Positions 21,807-33,962 of a stretch of DNA of 64,000 nucleotides are shown here, piece after piece. Origin of the DNA: Lantana camara (lineage: Eukaryota > Streptophyta > Magnoliopsida > Lamiales > Verbenaceae); NCBI GenBank assembly GCA_037501455.1, contig CM074858.1, positions 99,730,001 to 99,794,000 of the forward strand, given 5' to 3'. How positions within the stretch are numbered: the stretch's first letter is position 1; every line of letters begins with the position of its first letter. Under the pieces are notes generated by a model that was not told the DNA's origin, made no database searches, and saw only the letters and a list, made by a program, of their open reading frames with translations. The translations under genes were made by a program, and so were the position numbers.

Positions 21807-23484
21807 CTAATTATAAAGGTTTGGAGACAGTCGTGGCGCAATAAACACATCAAGTGGTGTAGCTTTGGTGTTTGTCAATCCAGCGCTCTCAGTCATATCA
21901 ACCATAGACGATGTAGTAACCTCGAATCCTTGAAGCAAGCTAGCGAGCACCGAATAGGTCATCTGCAACCCTAAGTGCGACCCGGGGCAAATCCTCCTAC
22001 CCGCACCAAACGGGAGCAACTCGAAATCCTGACCCTTAACATCCAAATGTTTGTGCTTATCAAGAAACCTCTCCGGCTTGAATTCCAAAACATCGCCTGA
22101 CCACACCTTTGGATCCCTCTGCATCTTCCACAGGTTGGGGATGAGCCATGTACCTTTCGGAACAAAGTAGCCTCCGACATTGGCATCTTCGGTGAATATA
22201 CGCGTCCCAGCTAAGGGGCCAGCAGGGTATAATCTCAGAGATTCTTTGACCACGGCATTGAGATAGACCAACTTATCAATATCGGACTCGTTCACACATC
22301 TCTCTCTCCCGACATGTTTGTCGAGCTCTTCTTGAAATTTTTTCAGCACATGAGGATGGTTTAACATGAGGGCGAGCGTCCATACTAACATGATCGAAGT
22401 AGTATCGCTCCCTCCGGCAATCAGACTCTGCACAAATCAATTGAAATAATTTTTAATTAGCCCTTAACTCTAGACCAATGTATCCTTACAAGCAACATAT
22501 CATATATATTTGCGTATGTACCTCGCATGAAGTTTTGATTATGGTATCAACATCATATTTACTCTTAAACTTTTCATCCTGCAAAACCGTAAGCATCACA
22601 TCCATAAAATCTTTGGTCTTATCATCGCCGGAATGCTCCTTCTCCTTATGCTCCGCCAACCATCCTCCCACAATCCTATCCAAATCTTTCGCATTTTGCT
22701 TCATCTTCTTTTCATGGCCACCTAAGTCCAGCCACCCCAAATACGGCAAGGCATCCGCCGGCACGAACATCCCCGACAAATAAAGAAAGTCCCTAAACAC
22801 CTCCCTCCACTGCCGCGTCATGGCTGCGTCCGCCCCCTTTCCACCGGAACCATAAAACCTCTTCCCCGCCACCAACCTCAGGATCACATTCAAGTTCAGA
22901 TCCCCAAACCACTGCTTCAACTCCACCGAAACCCGGCCCGATCCATCCTTATTCTCCCCCCAATACTTGTAGAGCTCCTTCATGAACTCCTTAGTCTCGG
23001 ACTCGCGCACGTTCCGCTGCAGCTCGATTCTCCGGACCGAGAGAAGCTCAAGGGAGATAAGTTTGCGCATGTCACGCCAGTAGGCCCCGTAGGGGGCGAA
23101 CCCGAACATGGCATTGTCGTACCCCAAGTGCTTCGCCACCCTCAACGGGGGGCGGCTCGAGATGACAGTGTCGTTGGTGGTGAAAAGTTCCTTGGTTAAT
23201 TCCCAGCTGCTCACCACCAGGACACGGCGGACCCCGAGCCGGATGGTGTAGATAGGGCCGTACTTGTCGGCCAATGCACCTAACTGGAAGTGCGGGAGCT
23301 CCTCGTTGGTGGAGCCGCCGTTGAGGAGGTGGAGGTGGCCGGTGAAGAGACGTCCGCCGCCGGCCTCCAGTGGGGTTTTTAGATTAGGGTTTCTTGTCTT
23401 AGGGGTTTTTGAAAAGAACTTGTAGTAGTAGAGAAAGAGGAGGAGAGCTATTGCTCCATAGATGGCAGACGTGATGAACTCCAT
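21807..23484 (-). CDS. Cytochrome P450, CYP82 family type, two exons
   Basis: Exon 1 is 23484-22522 (321 codons). A 94-bp intron (22521-22428, GT...AG, phase 0) separates it from exon 2 at 22427-21807 (206 codons and a stop), giving 527 residues, normal for CYP82. An N-terminal membrane anchor (about residues 7-23) places it in the endoplasmic reticulum. Oxygen-binding AGGSDTT lies at about 325-331, ExxR (ESLR) at 383-386, PERF at 439-442, and heme-binding FGAGRRICPG at 461-470 with the cysteine at about 468. FAPYGAYWRDMRK is typical of A-type P450s, as is the single phase-0 intron. CYP82 enzymes oxidise specialised metabolites such as terpenoids, alkaloids or phenolics with NADPH-P450 reductase; the substrate cannot be read here. 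No stop, shift or missing key residue is seen. Confidence 0.93.
22428..22521 (-). other. Intron of the P450 gene
   Basis: The donor is GAG|GTACATACG and the acceptor TTGTGCAG|AGTCTG. Joining them makes TSCE continue directly into SLIAGGSDTT, keeping the frame and the conserved oxygen-binding motif. Confidence 0.9.
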
Positions 23485-23535
23485 GGTGAATTAGAGGCTG
23501 TTGATGGCTGTGTCGAGTGCAAATACACACACCTT

Positions 23536-23547
23536 TATGTAGGCCAC
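23536..23547 (-). promoter_or_regulatory. Possible TATA region of the P450 gene
   Basis: On the minus strand CTACATAAAGG lies about 55 bases upstream of the ATG. It is a weak match to a TATA box in a plausible position. Confidence 0.35.
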
Positions 23548-24767
23548 AGTCTATGACTGCCATTTAGATTCTAATTAAGCATTATTATCCTGGCAAAAAC
23601 GGGTCCAACTTCTCCAGGAACGTGTGATCTATTGATCATCAACCTTAATTGAATTCTTAATCTAATATTTTATTCACTTTGAGACAGTTGCCGCAGTTGA
23701 AAATATTGAATTCATGGAAATTTTGATGAAAACAGATAATAATATATGTACAAACTACTCATTTTTTCAATTATTGATAGTGATTGTCTTCATAATACAA
23801 ATTCGCAGTACTTTCCAATACGGTTCTAGTTCGAATCTAGTTTGACCGGAATAGTATAATAAAACTTTCATCATCAATTATAATAACTAGTTCTCTCGAT
23901 AAATTTTAAACGGTAGAACAGTCTGACATTTAATTAAAAATTAATGAGTTTTTTCATTCAACCGCACCCTCTCGATCGTAAAATAACCACACCCTTGTGA
24001 TGGTCAAATGTTAATTGAACATGGTAATAATGGGTGTTTGTTTTCCTACTCATTATTAGGTGTTTGGTTTAATAAGTTTGAATATTCGACACATCATTGG
24101 ACATTGAAAGTTCTTTTATTTGTTGATTAAGTTATAATACAAGAAGATTAATGTTAACCTACTTTTTCATATTTCATCATTAAATAATGTGAAATAAAGA
24201 TTTTTAGGTGTGAGGAGAGGAAATAGATTAATATCTTACTTATTACAATATTAATATATCAAGAAATTAACCTACGATTGTACTCATTTACTAGTACTAC
24301 CACTAGAAATTGGCGAAAGTCAATTTTAAGAAATATTTTTACAGTATGATAATTTAATTTATCAGTGTCACACTTAGGTCCCATTCCATGAGGGAAGAAC
24401 TTAATTGAATAACGAATTAATTTGTGCATAGTTGAGACATTGAGGCCCCACCAAGTTCATATAAAAAATTGCATGTTTTCCAAATTTTACATGAAATAAT
24501 TAGCAAAATCGAAATTTATATTCTAAAATATATATAACTTAAGAAACTTTCTCATGAATTAAATAACAGACTAAGAATCAATAAATTATAGAATAACATT
24601 ACGTAAAATAAGAAAAGGAAATGTGAAAAATAATTGTGAAAATTCAATGTTTATTTCTCTTTCCATCTTATCACTCCCCAAATAGTTTTTCAAAACTCAT
24701 AAACATTTTCAAGCCGACATTCCCCAGGTTAGAAATCTGATGAAGAAAATTGGAGCGATTGAACATC
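23548..24767. other. P450 upstream AT-rich stretch, no gene recognised
   Basis: This is low-complexity AT-rich DNA with no coding signal. It contains the distal promoter region of the minus-strand P450, but no specific element can be assigned. Confidence 0.45.
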
Positions 24768-24955
24768 AGGTATATGATACACGGACACTTCTAAAAATAT
24801 TATTTTATCGTGTCGTGTTGTGTCGTGTCATATTAGATATTCGTATCCAACACCGTGTCTGACACTCCTAACGTGAGAAATTCAAAAAAAATCCGTATCA
24901 CCATATCCGTGTCATGTAATATCCGTGTCGTCGTGTCCTTATCCGTGTATCATAA
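24768..24955. repeat. Short inverted-repeat element
   Basis: TATGATACACGGACAC near the left end mirrors GTGTCC...CCGTGTATCATA near the right end. The interior has repeated CGTGTC(A/G)TGT and ATCCGTGTC units. It may be a small MITE; no clean target duplication was found. Confidence 0.5.
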
Positions 24956-25619
24956 AACATCACGAGAGGAACAATTTAATTGGAGGAAAATTTAATGACA
25001 ACAGATTAGCTTTCAAGCCATCTGTTGTACGTATTCAATGATTAATATGGATTTACGTATGGAATCTTGGCCCGACTCAAAAAAATATATGGCGAATGAT
25101 ATAATTTAACAGTTCAGTGTTTTTAATCAAATATTTTTTGTTTCCGTTTCTTGGTATGCAATTTTCATTAGTAGAAAGAATTTTACACCCGAATCATGCT
25201 ATTCGGCTTGACCATAAGCTATATTACCCAAAAAAATCACATAACAATTATTGAGATATCCGATCAGCAAACCCTCTAGTTTAGACTGAAATCCTTTTTT
25301 TTTTTTTTCTTATTGAAGGGACATTTTTCCTCTTATTATACAGAACTGATTAGTATTAATTTAGAATAATAAAATGAGGAAGCAATATAAAATATATAGA
25401 TATAAATAATTTTGCAGCACCTTCAAATCTTCATTGATTGTCAAATAACATCTAACATTTCCGGGAAAAAAAAAATCTAAAATAATTGTAAAATAAATTA
25501 TGTAGAATAGTAGCATAAGATAAATAAAGTAGTAAAATTGGTGAATGTTTAAAATTTGACGTTAAATAAAAAATAGTTATTACTCTACCGATCTGCATTT
25601 ATTTACAAAATAACTTAAA
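24956..25619. other. AT-rich stretch, no gene recognised
   Basis: I see no coding region, repeat pair or structural signal here beyond homopolymer runs (for example poly-T at 25291-25305). Confidence 0.45.
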
Positions 25620-25905
25620 GGGGTAATTTTTGAAAACTCCCCATGGGTTTGAAAACTTCCTTTTAGCTCCCCATTTTCAAATACATCATTTGGGGTTTTA
25701 GATACGCGATTCTGGAATTTAGATACGCGATTCTGGGATTTAGATACATGATTCTGGGATTTAGATACATGATTTTTTCCTTGTATTTCAAATACATCAT
25801 TTGGGGTTTTAGATACGCGATTCTTGAGTTTTAATACATCATTTTTTAAAATGGGGAGCTAAAAGGAATTGAACTTATCATTTGGGGAGTTTTCGGGAAT
25901 TCCCC
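25620..25905. mobile_element. MITE related to the foldback element at 6276
   Basis: The ends are GGGGTAATTTTTGAAAACTCCCCA and its approximate inverse (TGGGGAGTTTTCGGG, then ATTCCCC). The interior repeats AATACATCATTTGGGGTTTTAGATACGCGATTCT and shorter variants of ATTTAGATAC(A/G)(C/T)GATTCTGGG about four times. Motifs such as AATACATCATTTGG and TTGAGTTTTAATACA are shared with 6276-6669. No matching target duplication is visible. Confidence 0.65.
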
Positions 25906-26480
25906 GTATAAAAGTTCGGTCCTTAAATACTCTTAGTTTTTTTTTTCTTGTAAAGAATTATTGTCGATTATCTGACTACTCACGACGAAGCATAACTTAT
26001 CTTTTTTTTTTTTTTTTGGGCAGAATAAGTTATCTATTTATGGGTATAAATATTTTCCCCAGATATTTGTTTGTCGCGCTAAATACTTGTAGCTTATTTC
26101 TACATAAGATAAATAATTTTTATATATTCAATTATTTCAAAACTACCGGAAATAAATTATAAACTAAAAAATTATTACTTTTAATTGTCCGCAAACAGAG
26201 TCATAACCTAGTTAATACAATCCTTTTATTATAGTCAGTGCACCCGCACATATGAATTTATGCGCATTTCTCGCTTTAAAACAACTTAAAATTTTAATTT
26301 CTGTACTAAGAAACGTACTTTTATAAAAAAAAAAAAAAATTGACGAAATTCATATTTTAGGAAATGATGATAGAATTATTAATAAAATAATTCAAAAGTA
26401 AAAATAGTTGTCTTATATTATTTCTTAAAATTTATTTGAAATTTTATATAATAAAGTTATATTTTATATATAATAAAGTT
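25906..26480. other. AT-rich stretch, no gene recognised
   Basis: I see no gene. Poly-T (26002-26017) and poly-A (26324-26338) runs are present, and TTTTATATA(TA)ATAAAGTT is duplicated at 26442-26480. Confidence 0.45.
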
Positions 26481-26491
26481 ATTATTATATT

Positions 26492-26620
26492 GAGAAAATT
26501 ATCAAAATCGCCCGTAAAGTGAGCCACTTTTAGTTTTGGTCCCATAAAAAGTAATTTTTTTTAATGGTCAACCGTTATTTTGGACGGAAAATGGTCATTG
26601 GGATCAAAATTAAGACAAAT

Positions 26621-26683
<63 letters not shown>

Positions 26684-27219
26684 ATACTATATTATATTAT
26701 ACGTGTTATACATATTATATATATATATATACACGTATTATACATGTATGTATATATACATTACATGTATCATATATGTGTATATATACATATAATATAT
26801 ATATATATTATATTAGACTTTATTATATTATACGTATTATACATATATATATGTATATTATATTATATATATATTTTATATTATAAAATATTATATATAT
26901 ATATACACACGTATTATATATGTGTATATACGTATTATAATATATAATACATATATATTATATATTATATATATTATGTTTTGTTTGGGGTGAAAATATA
27001 CAATTTAAATAGTTCGGGGTAGTTTTGAAAACATAAAATAACCAAAAGGGTTAAAAAGTTACTTTTTTAACGGTCAACCGTTATTTTGGACGGAAAATGA
27101 TCAATGGGACTAAAATTAAGATAAAAGCCACTTTATGGGACCAAAAGTGAGACATTAGCAACTGTTGGGACCAAAATTAAAAATGGCTTACTTTACGGGA
27201 CGATTTTGATAATTTTCTC
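26492..27219. mobile_element. Inverted-repeat MITE, 728 bp, with an internal TA microsatellite
   Basis: The terminal repeats are GAGAAAATTATCAAAATCGCCCGTAAAGTGAGCCA on the left and its inverse on the right, about 35 bp with two mismatches. The 9-bp flanks TATTATATT and TATTATATA differ at one base, fitting a Mutator-like duplication. Inside, a segment of about 55 bp with GTCAACCGTTATTTTGGACG occurs twice in direct orientation (26564 and 27077) around roughly 350 bp of TA-rich simple repeat. Confidence 0.75.
26621..26980. repeat. TA-rich microsatellite block
   Basis: A pure (TA)n run at 26622-26680 is followed by mixed TATA/TACGTG/TACATG repeats. Open frames here encode only Ile/Tyr strings and are not genes. 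Confidence 0.85.
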
Positions 27220-27228
27220 TATTATATA

Positions 27229-27538
27229 TAATTATTTTTTAAAAATATTACACTGACGCATCTGTATTTGCACTCGCTTCGGCACATGCACCATGAAATC
27301 TAATCCATAACATACAAAAAAATTACAATTAATCCTTATTTTACTTGGGGACTTAGCTTATTGTACTAGTTAGTGTTGTTTTTCCCCCAATTCTTAGACC
27401 CAAAAAAAAAAAAAATATATATATATATATATATGTTTTTTTTTTCCTAAATCAAGGTATCTACTATATATGGAATACAATGATCAATCATCTCGTTCAA
27501 ATTTAAAATATATATTACTTATTCAAAATAGTTGATTG
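27229..27538. other. AT-rich stretch, no gene recognised
   Basis: I see no gene. A poly-A/(TA)n run lies at 27401-27434. The stretch ends with GATTG, the left target duplication of the element starting at 27539. Confidence 0.5.
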
Positions 27539-29810
27539 TGTAACATCCCGCTCGTCCGACCGTACAGGTACGCCGCTACGAGAGTGCTACGTGCGCTTTT
27601 AAATTATTTAATTACATGAATCATGTGCTTATTATACTAATTATATGACTTATTTGAATTATATGAATTTATATTTGAATTCTATTTGAACCTTATTCGA
27701 ATTTCTTGAACGTTTATACCCCTTTTGCCTCGTTTTTAATCTGTTTGAATCCGTTTTCGTTTGTGATTACATGTTATGCATGAACTTTACGTGTTATGAA
27801 TGTGTTTTTATATTCGTTGCGTGTTTTTGAGTTCGTTTGATACGGTTTTCGAACCGTTGTGTTTGTTAGGGACTTAAGTGCCTAACTTGTTTTAGAGCGC
27901 CTTGGGTTCCGGAAGGCGTATCTCGAGATCAGGAATGCGGATTCGAATTCTGAAAGTGACGACGGACTCGTAACGAATATAGAAAGATAAGGAACTTGGC
28001 TTCATATTTTTTTAATCCCGTTTGATCGTCCAAATTTCGCCCGTAACGAGCCTCTCACGCAGATCTGCCATCCTTCACTAAAATAGCCATATCTCCCTCA
28101 ATACTTGACCAAATTAACTTATTCTTGAGCCTATGTAACCCTAACTTAACCCTCCCTCACTCTCTTAACCCCTCATTTCGAAAATCAGCGGTCAAGATAG
28201 GTAAAGGGGCTGGAAACCGTGACCTAAGGGGAGAAAGAAGGAAAGAGGGCAGTCACTATTTCTAGCTCGTTCGACCTCCGATCTTCATCAAAATGAAGAG
28301 GTAAGCACATATTCTTGGAATTAACCTTCTTGTCTTTCTTCTAAGTCCTCTTTTGCTGAATTTGATGGAGTTTTGAGCATGCCATGGCCATTTACATGAA
28401 TAGTTAGGTTTAATATCATTTCTTGAATTCATTGCCATAATTTCAGTTTTCTTGAAGGTTGATGCATGAAATATGATCACTTTAACTTCCTTTATGCATT
28501 CATAAACTTGAATTTGAATTATATGATGAGTATATGAATCCACCATTGTATGAACTTGGAGATTCTTGAACCTTTGTGACTGAATTTGTTTCCTTGCTCT
28601 TGCCGTGTACTTGTGTGTTGTTTTCTAGGGTGTTTTGCTGCGTTTAAGTTGCGGTTTTGCTGCCTTTTTCTTCCTTGGTGCTGCTGCGTTGCTGAGCTTG
28701 AAGGTGCAGGGGAGAGCAGCCATGGCTGCTCTCGGTTTGGGGAAGAAGGGCGAGCTAACGCCCGTTACCTCATTGAACCGAGGAGGAAGTAACGAGCTAT
28801 TGTTGCTGTTAACGAGGTCACTCCCATTCCTCTTGGGAGTGTTAACCCCCATTCCTTATGTGTGTCCGTGTGTTTTGTGTTAGTGTGAGGTTTGTGTGTG
28901 TGTTTGTATGGTATATTTGTGTATATATAACTATATATTATATTATGTGCATGTGTGTACGCGAATGTATGTATATATATATATGTATATATATTATATT
29001 ATGTGCTATATATGTAATATAATGTATGCTATATATTATGGTTTTAATTTATGAAGTTATTTTATTAAGTTTATATAGGTTATGACCTTATATAATTCGA
29101 TCTCGTGTGCTTGACTTCCATGCTTCGTTTCATGCTCTTTAATGCCTTCTTTTTAATTGTTTATGACTTAGATGTTATATCAACGTGTTATAATATATGT
29201 CAAATTTCTTGAATCAATTTTATGGATTTATTTGATGAGAATTCGGTGCTCTTACGTGCAATACATGACTTAATATGCTCTAATTGCTCTTTAACGTGCA
29301 TGTCTATTTGAGTACCTTGTTTGTTTGCCTTGCATGTAATTCCCTTGCTCTTTTATTGAAGTATATGCATTGTATACATGTTATATGACGTGTTATGAGT
29401 GTTACATGAAATTTACGGATTTGTTAAATGTGAAATACGTGACTTATGATTCAATATGGCATTATATGACCTAAGTGCTCTCTCATTGTATTCTTTGTGC
29501 ATCATTTGCATCCATATGCATTTGCCGAGCATCTAATTGTTACATATTGAGTCTAAGTATGTCTCTCGTTCTTTGTTTTGCTCTTAGGTTAGTCCCGTTG
29601 TTGAGGAGGTGGTTCTTTAGGAGTCTTTCTGTTCGTTTCGTTCGGTGTGATCGACTTGGTGAGTTTTTTTTATTTTAGTTAATATGACCTACAACCCTAC
29701 GTGAGTTTTAAGCCCGCATGCAACTTATATATATATATATATATATATATACGTGTTTGATACGTATTTTGTGGGAATTAGCCCGTTTGCTATAAAACCT
29801 TTTGAAAATG

Positions 29811-29852
<42 letters not shown>

Positions 29853-30888
29853 CTACGTTTTCATTTATTTGTTTTTGAAAAGGGTTGGTGTGGCACCCGA
29901 AACGCAAAGATGCCACATCCCGCACTATAGTTCGATCCACATATGAGATGAGCGGCCCATACATGAACTAAACTATAGCGAACGGGAGACAATAAAAATA
30001 ATGACAACTAGCTAGGCGGGAGTAACCCCAAACCACATAATTAATTCATCCTGCATCAAAATTAAAGCGGAAGCATAATAAGTTCAATATCAATTACTAA
30101 CAGCGATAGCATGCTATTTCCACTATAAATACATTATTATCTCCAAAATATATAATAATTAACAATAACGATAAATCATATGCATCAATAAATAAATAAA
30201 TAAACTGAATTGTGCATGACTCGACTACAATGACTGGACTCGACTCGATTCCCGCCTAGCATGTACCTGCACGAACCTGAAAGGTGGAGGCGTCAGTCTA
30301 TGAAGACTGAGTGAGGGCCATAAATAACTATTAGCGCAAATAACATGCAAGTTATATTCTCGGGTGAAGTTTTGGAAAGGAACATAATATAAGTTCAAGA
30401 AGGAAATATTCTTCGCCCGAGAGTACAACTATCCAATTTAACCAATCATTTAATTCAGTTTCATGCAATACGTGGCCCAACGAGTGAGGGCAAATCTCCA
30501 ACCTTACACCAATAGTGAACAATACATGCTTGCTTTATTATTTAACAGGTGATCATGCAATTCAGTTACAGTGCGGTAGTGCAGTAGTGTATTCAATCAA
30601 TACAATCAATAAATGAAATCAATGCAGTAACCCGAGGATAGCCCGTGGTGCCGGACCCGTCCCCAGTCTCCTTCTCCCTCCAATGATGGGAAGGTAGTGA
30701 GCCTTCACCATCTACGACATGGTGTACGTCAGGAACATGACCCCCACGCATGGGATTTCTTCCTCCACCAAACCTCCTGGTGGATTCAGAGGTGATCCCA
30801 CATGATGAGGGGAGTGCAGAGTTACTCGTCAGCCCTATGCTTTCCCGGTTGGCTCATACACTAACCCTCAGCCCTAATGTGAACATGA

Positions 30889-32826
30889 TGTTGGAAAACA
30901 CGAATCAGAAAGCAGCGGAAATTTAAAATTTTTCCAACAAAAGGATCCATGACTCGCAATCGTGTAACCAAATTCGTAGGGATTAGAAATTTACTTTCTT
31001 AGTTGTCTTTCTTGACGCGTTTCAAGCCAGCCAAGAACGCTCTTCTCGCGGCTTGATCTCCTCTCCAAGGTAATCTTGAATCATCAAACTTCTAACTTGA
31101 AACTCTCTAGAGATAGTCCACCAACTTGACTGCAATCTAACTAGTAAGGATGCTAGTTCTCTAGTTAGTGTTTAGGCTTAACCTAGGGTTTTGTTTATCT
31201 TGGAGCAAGGATGGTGTTCAACACATGAACCAAAAGAATTCTCGATTAGCTCTAAGGGGAGCTCGAGCTCCCCTATATATAGGAAGGGGAGGACCGAAAA
31301 TCCTAGTCCTTATGGGCTAAGGATTTTGGTCCCTCTCTCCTATTACTTGATCATCAAGTAATTTTGGCTTTGACTTTGAATTCAAATTCAAATCAACTTT
31401 CAAGAGAGCTAAAAATATCCAAACTATTTTTGGATAATTTTATACTTTATTTATTTAAAATAAATAACTTATTTTATCTAATTAATTAATTCGTAATTAA
31501 TTAACTAGATTATTTTTCTCCAAAATAAGACTTTCTTTTTAATTCAAAATTAAACCAAAGTCTATTAAATAATTAACACATTAATTATTTAATCACCGAA
31601 TAAATATTCACGCACATGCACACGTGTCCATGAAGGACACGTGTCACGCACGTGACCCACACGTGTGGTTTCACACGTGTGGAACTTTTTGGCACAATTA
31701 ACTCGTTTAATCATTTTAAAGCCTCAACTCATGTAACCAAGTTGTTGTGTGTGACCCTCTAGGTTCTCAATTCAATTAGTAGTGACCCCAATCAATTAAT
31801 TCACTAATTAATTAATCGGTCCACAGATTAAACGACTATATTCTAGCAACAGGTGTTTAACCCCTAACTGAATTAGAATGTTCAGATTCGACAGAACCTT
31901 TAAGTCATTGATTCATGTGAGATACAATCCTCCTACTTACTTTCTCTCAACCAAGATCTAGGGTAAGGGAATAATCAGAACCCTAATAATCCGGTCTTAA
32001 AGCTAAGTACATTTCATATCCATTTGATCTCAATCCAAGAAACCCTTTTCTTGATGTCTTGATCTACTGCCTTGGCCAAGGACTCCATATGGCATATGAA
32101 TGACTTACACAATAAGAGATCACCTTGCAAATGCAAGTGTAGGCCCTTTCTTGATTTTCATTCACTTTCATGAATCACTTGTGCACCCCCAGCATAAGCC
32201 TTGAATCAGTTGTCTAAGGCGACACCCTTTAAAGCTTATACCTAAGACTACAGAGTTAACTCATAAAGTGATAAGGAACCTCAAGTCTAAGGATCAATTA
32301 ATCACATCAATGACTCGTGAGATATTTCCTAATCTAGAAGTTTCCATTTCCAAAAATAGAAACTTCCTTTCCCATTTAGGAATGTTCTCACACGGGGCAC
32401 CTCAGTGAACTTACTTATGGAAGTAAGCACCCTCATGTATCACGCACGTATCAACTATACACTTTGCACCTCCATGAAACAAGGTGGTCCTTCTTAAGGG
32501 CGTGATCCCACAAGCAAGCCTTAGAGGAGTCAGGTTGACACTCCCACTATCTGTAGGACTCATCGGCTTGGAGCATTTTACTAATCATGACTTATGTGAT
32601 ATAGGGCTCGTTTCATGAACTATTTCACCTATATGGTAGAGTCCTAAAGTCATCAGGATTAGGAGAGTTCTCATACATGCACAGCTAAAGTAAACGCATA
32701 CCAAACAAGAGCATATAAAGAAGTGTTGTCTCAATACGTTATTTCATTCAAAGATTGTCTGTGATTACAATAAGGAAAAGCACAAAGCGGATAAACAATC
32801 GGCTTTCTAGGGCACTATTCCTAACA
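30889..32826 (-). mobile_element. Solo LTR, Ty1/copia-like, third nesting level
   Basis: This 1,938-bp insertion starts TGTTGGAAAAC and ends TTCCTAACA, with a perfect 5-bp duplication CATGA (30884-30888 and 32827-32831). Removing it and one duplication restores the match to the partner LTR around 37924. Read on the minus strand it begins TGTTAGGAATAGTGCCCTAG, a start I associate with copia-type LTRs. There is no interior or second LTR, so recombination between the LTRs probably removed the body. Confidence 0.8.
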
Positions 32827-33327
32827 CATGATTACTCGCCAATCATATTTGATTCATGACAATATCATGGCTTACTTGCAATGAACATGACTTACTTTCA
32901 ATAAACTTGGCTTGCTTGAAATCATGGTTAATTTTGTGGAAAATTATAGATATAAATACCTTTTGGCCGAAATCTCACGTAAGGGTTGTATAGGTTCTAG
33001 GTAACTAGAAGTTAAACCTCACCTGACAGGCGACATGACGACTCAAGGGTGCATGAACATGCTCATCGATCAATAATCTCCGTCCTGGAGAAGAACTGGA
33101 AAAGAAACAGGACATTGTGTACTCGTGAGACAATACTCTATAATGGTACCAAATATGACGCACGGCTTATTCATGTAACGAGATGACATGCATTGGTCAA
33201 TGTAGCATGATATAATCATATTAGTACATGATATTGATCATATAATAGCATGTTGGGATCTATTAAAGGTAAAGAAAATGAATTGGAAATCTCAAGTTTA
33301 TGCAGAAACTTACTGCCTCTCCAGGGG

Positions 33328-33535
33328 TATGGGAACGGCCGTTCCGGCCCTTAGTTCAAAATGGAAAGGGCCGTTCCCGACTCTCCGAAGCTCTTCCCCG
33401 AGAATGGGAATGGCCGTTCCCGACTATAAGCCAAAGTGGGAACGGTCGTTCCCATTCTCGCCAGCATGCACGTATTTCAAACATGGGAACGACCGTTCCC
33501 AAGTACAAAGGGAATGGGAAGGGCCGATCCCGTTA
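33328..33535. repeat. Array of GGGAACGGCCGTTCCC-type palindromes (left LTR copy)
   Basis: Five or six imperfect palindromes built on GGGAA(C/T)GG(C/T/A)CGTTCCC occur in about 210 bp, spaced 25-50 bp apart, in otherwise AT-rich LTR sequence. The same array sits in the partner LTR at 38425-38630 and in the related LTR at the right edge of the window. Confidence 0.85.
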
Positions 33536-33942
33536 CGCAGGAGATGCAGAAATTAGTGAAATGAAAATGGAAGAGAGGAGAAGGTTTATTACGTGATTTG
33601 GCTCCTCAAAATTAGTGAAATGCACAAATTGCTATTAAGTCCCTCAAAGATATAAGTTATGCAATCAAGGATAAAAGTTTGGAGAATGATCAATTAAGTC
33701 CAAGAGATAATCATGCAATTTGGTCCTCACATTTACAAGAATGTTCATTTAAGGACAATTTGACAAATAAATCATGTTCGAGGATTATTTCACATATTTT
33801 CACATAATCATGTTGGGATACAATTTATAAAATTAATATAACACATATAAATTGAATAAACGAAAGTAATAAAATAAAATCCTAACGCTCGAAACTCACA
33901 CGTGTCGAGCGTACCTAACTATCTGAAAATTGAGGCGTTACA

Positions 33943-33962
33943 ACTCTCTCCCCCGTAAGAGA
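33943..33962 (-). other. Polypurine tract of the nested element
   Basis: The minus strand reads CTTACGGGGGAGAGAGT directly before the 3' LTR start TGTAACGCC. This is the expected position of the plus-strand priming tract. Confidence 0.75.

Larger units (their letters stand above)
29889..33942 (-). repeat. 3' LTR of the nested minus-strand element
   Basis: About 2.1 kb of LTR is left after removing the solo LTR at 30889-32826. Near 33555 it lacks a segment of about 0.5 kb that the other LTR keeps (38647-39160). It keeps a segment around 30380-30745 that the other has lost. Confidence 0.8.

Noticed and set aside
26564..26947. Open frame of 127 codons on the plus strand
   Set aside because: It is a translation of TA-repeat DNA (Tyr/Ile strings).
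28262..28546. Minus-strand frame similar to one at 44082-44477
   Set aside because: The similarity is LTR identity, not protein conservation, and the frame length differs between the two copies.
33278..33596. Two overlapping plus-strand frames in the LTR
   Set aside because: They are translations of the palindrome array, and the partner LTR does not preserve the frames.
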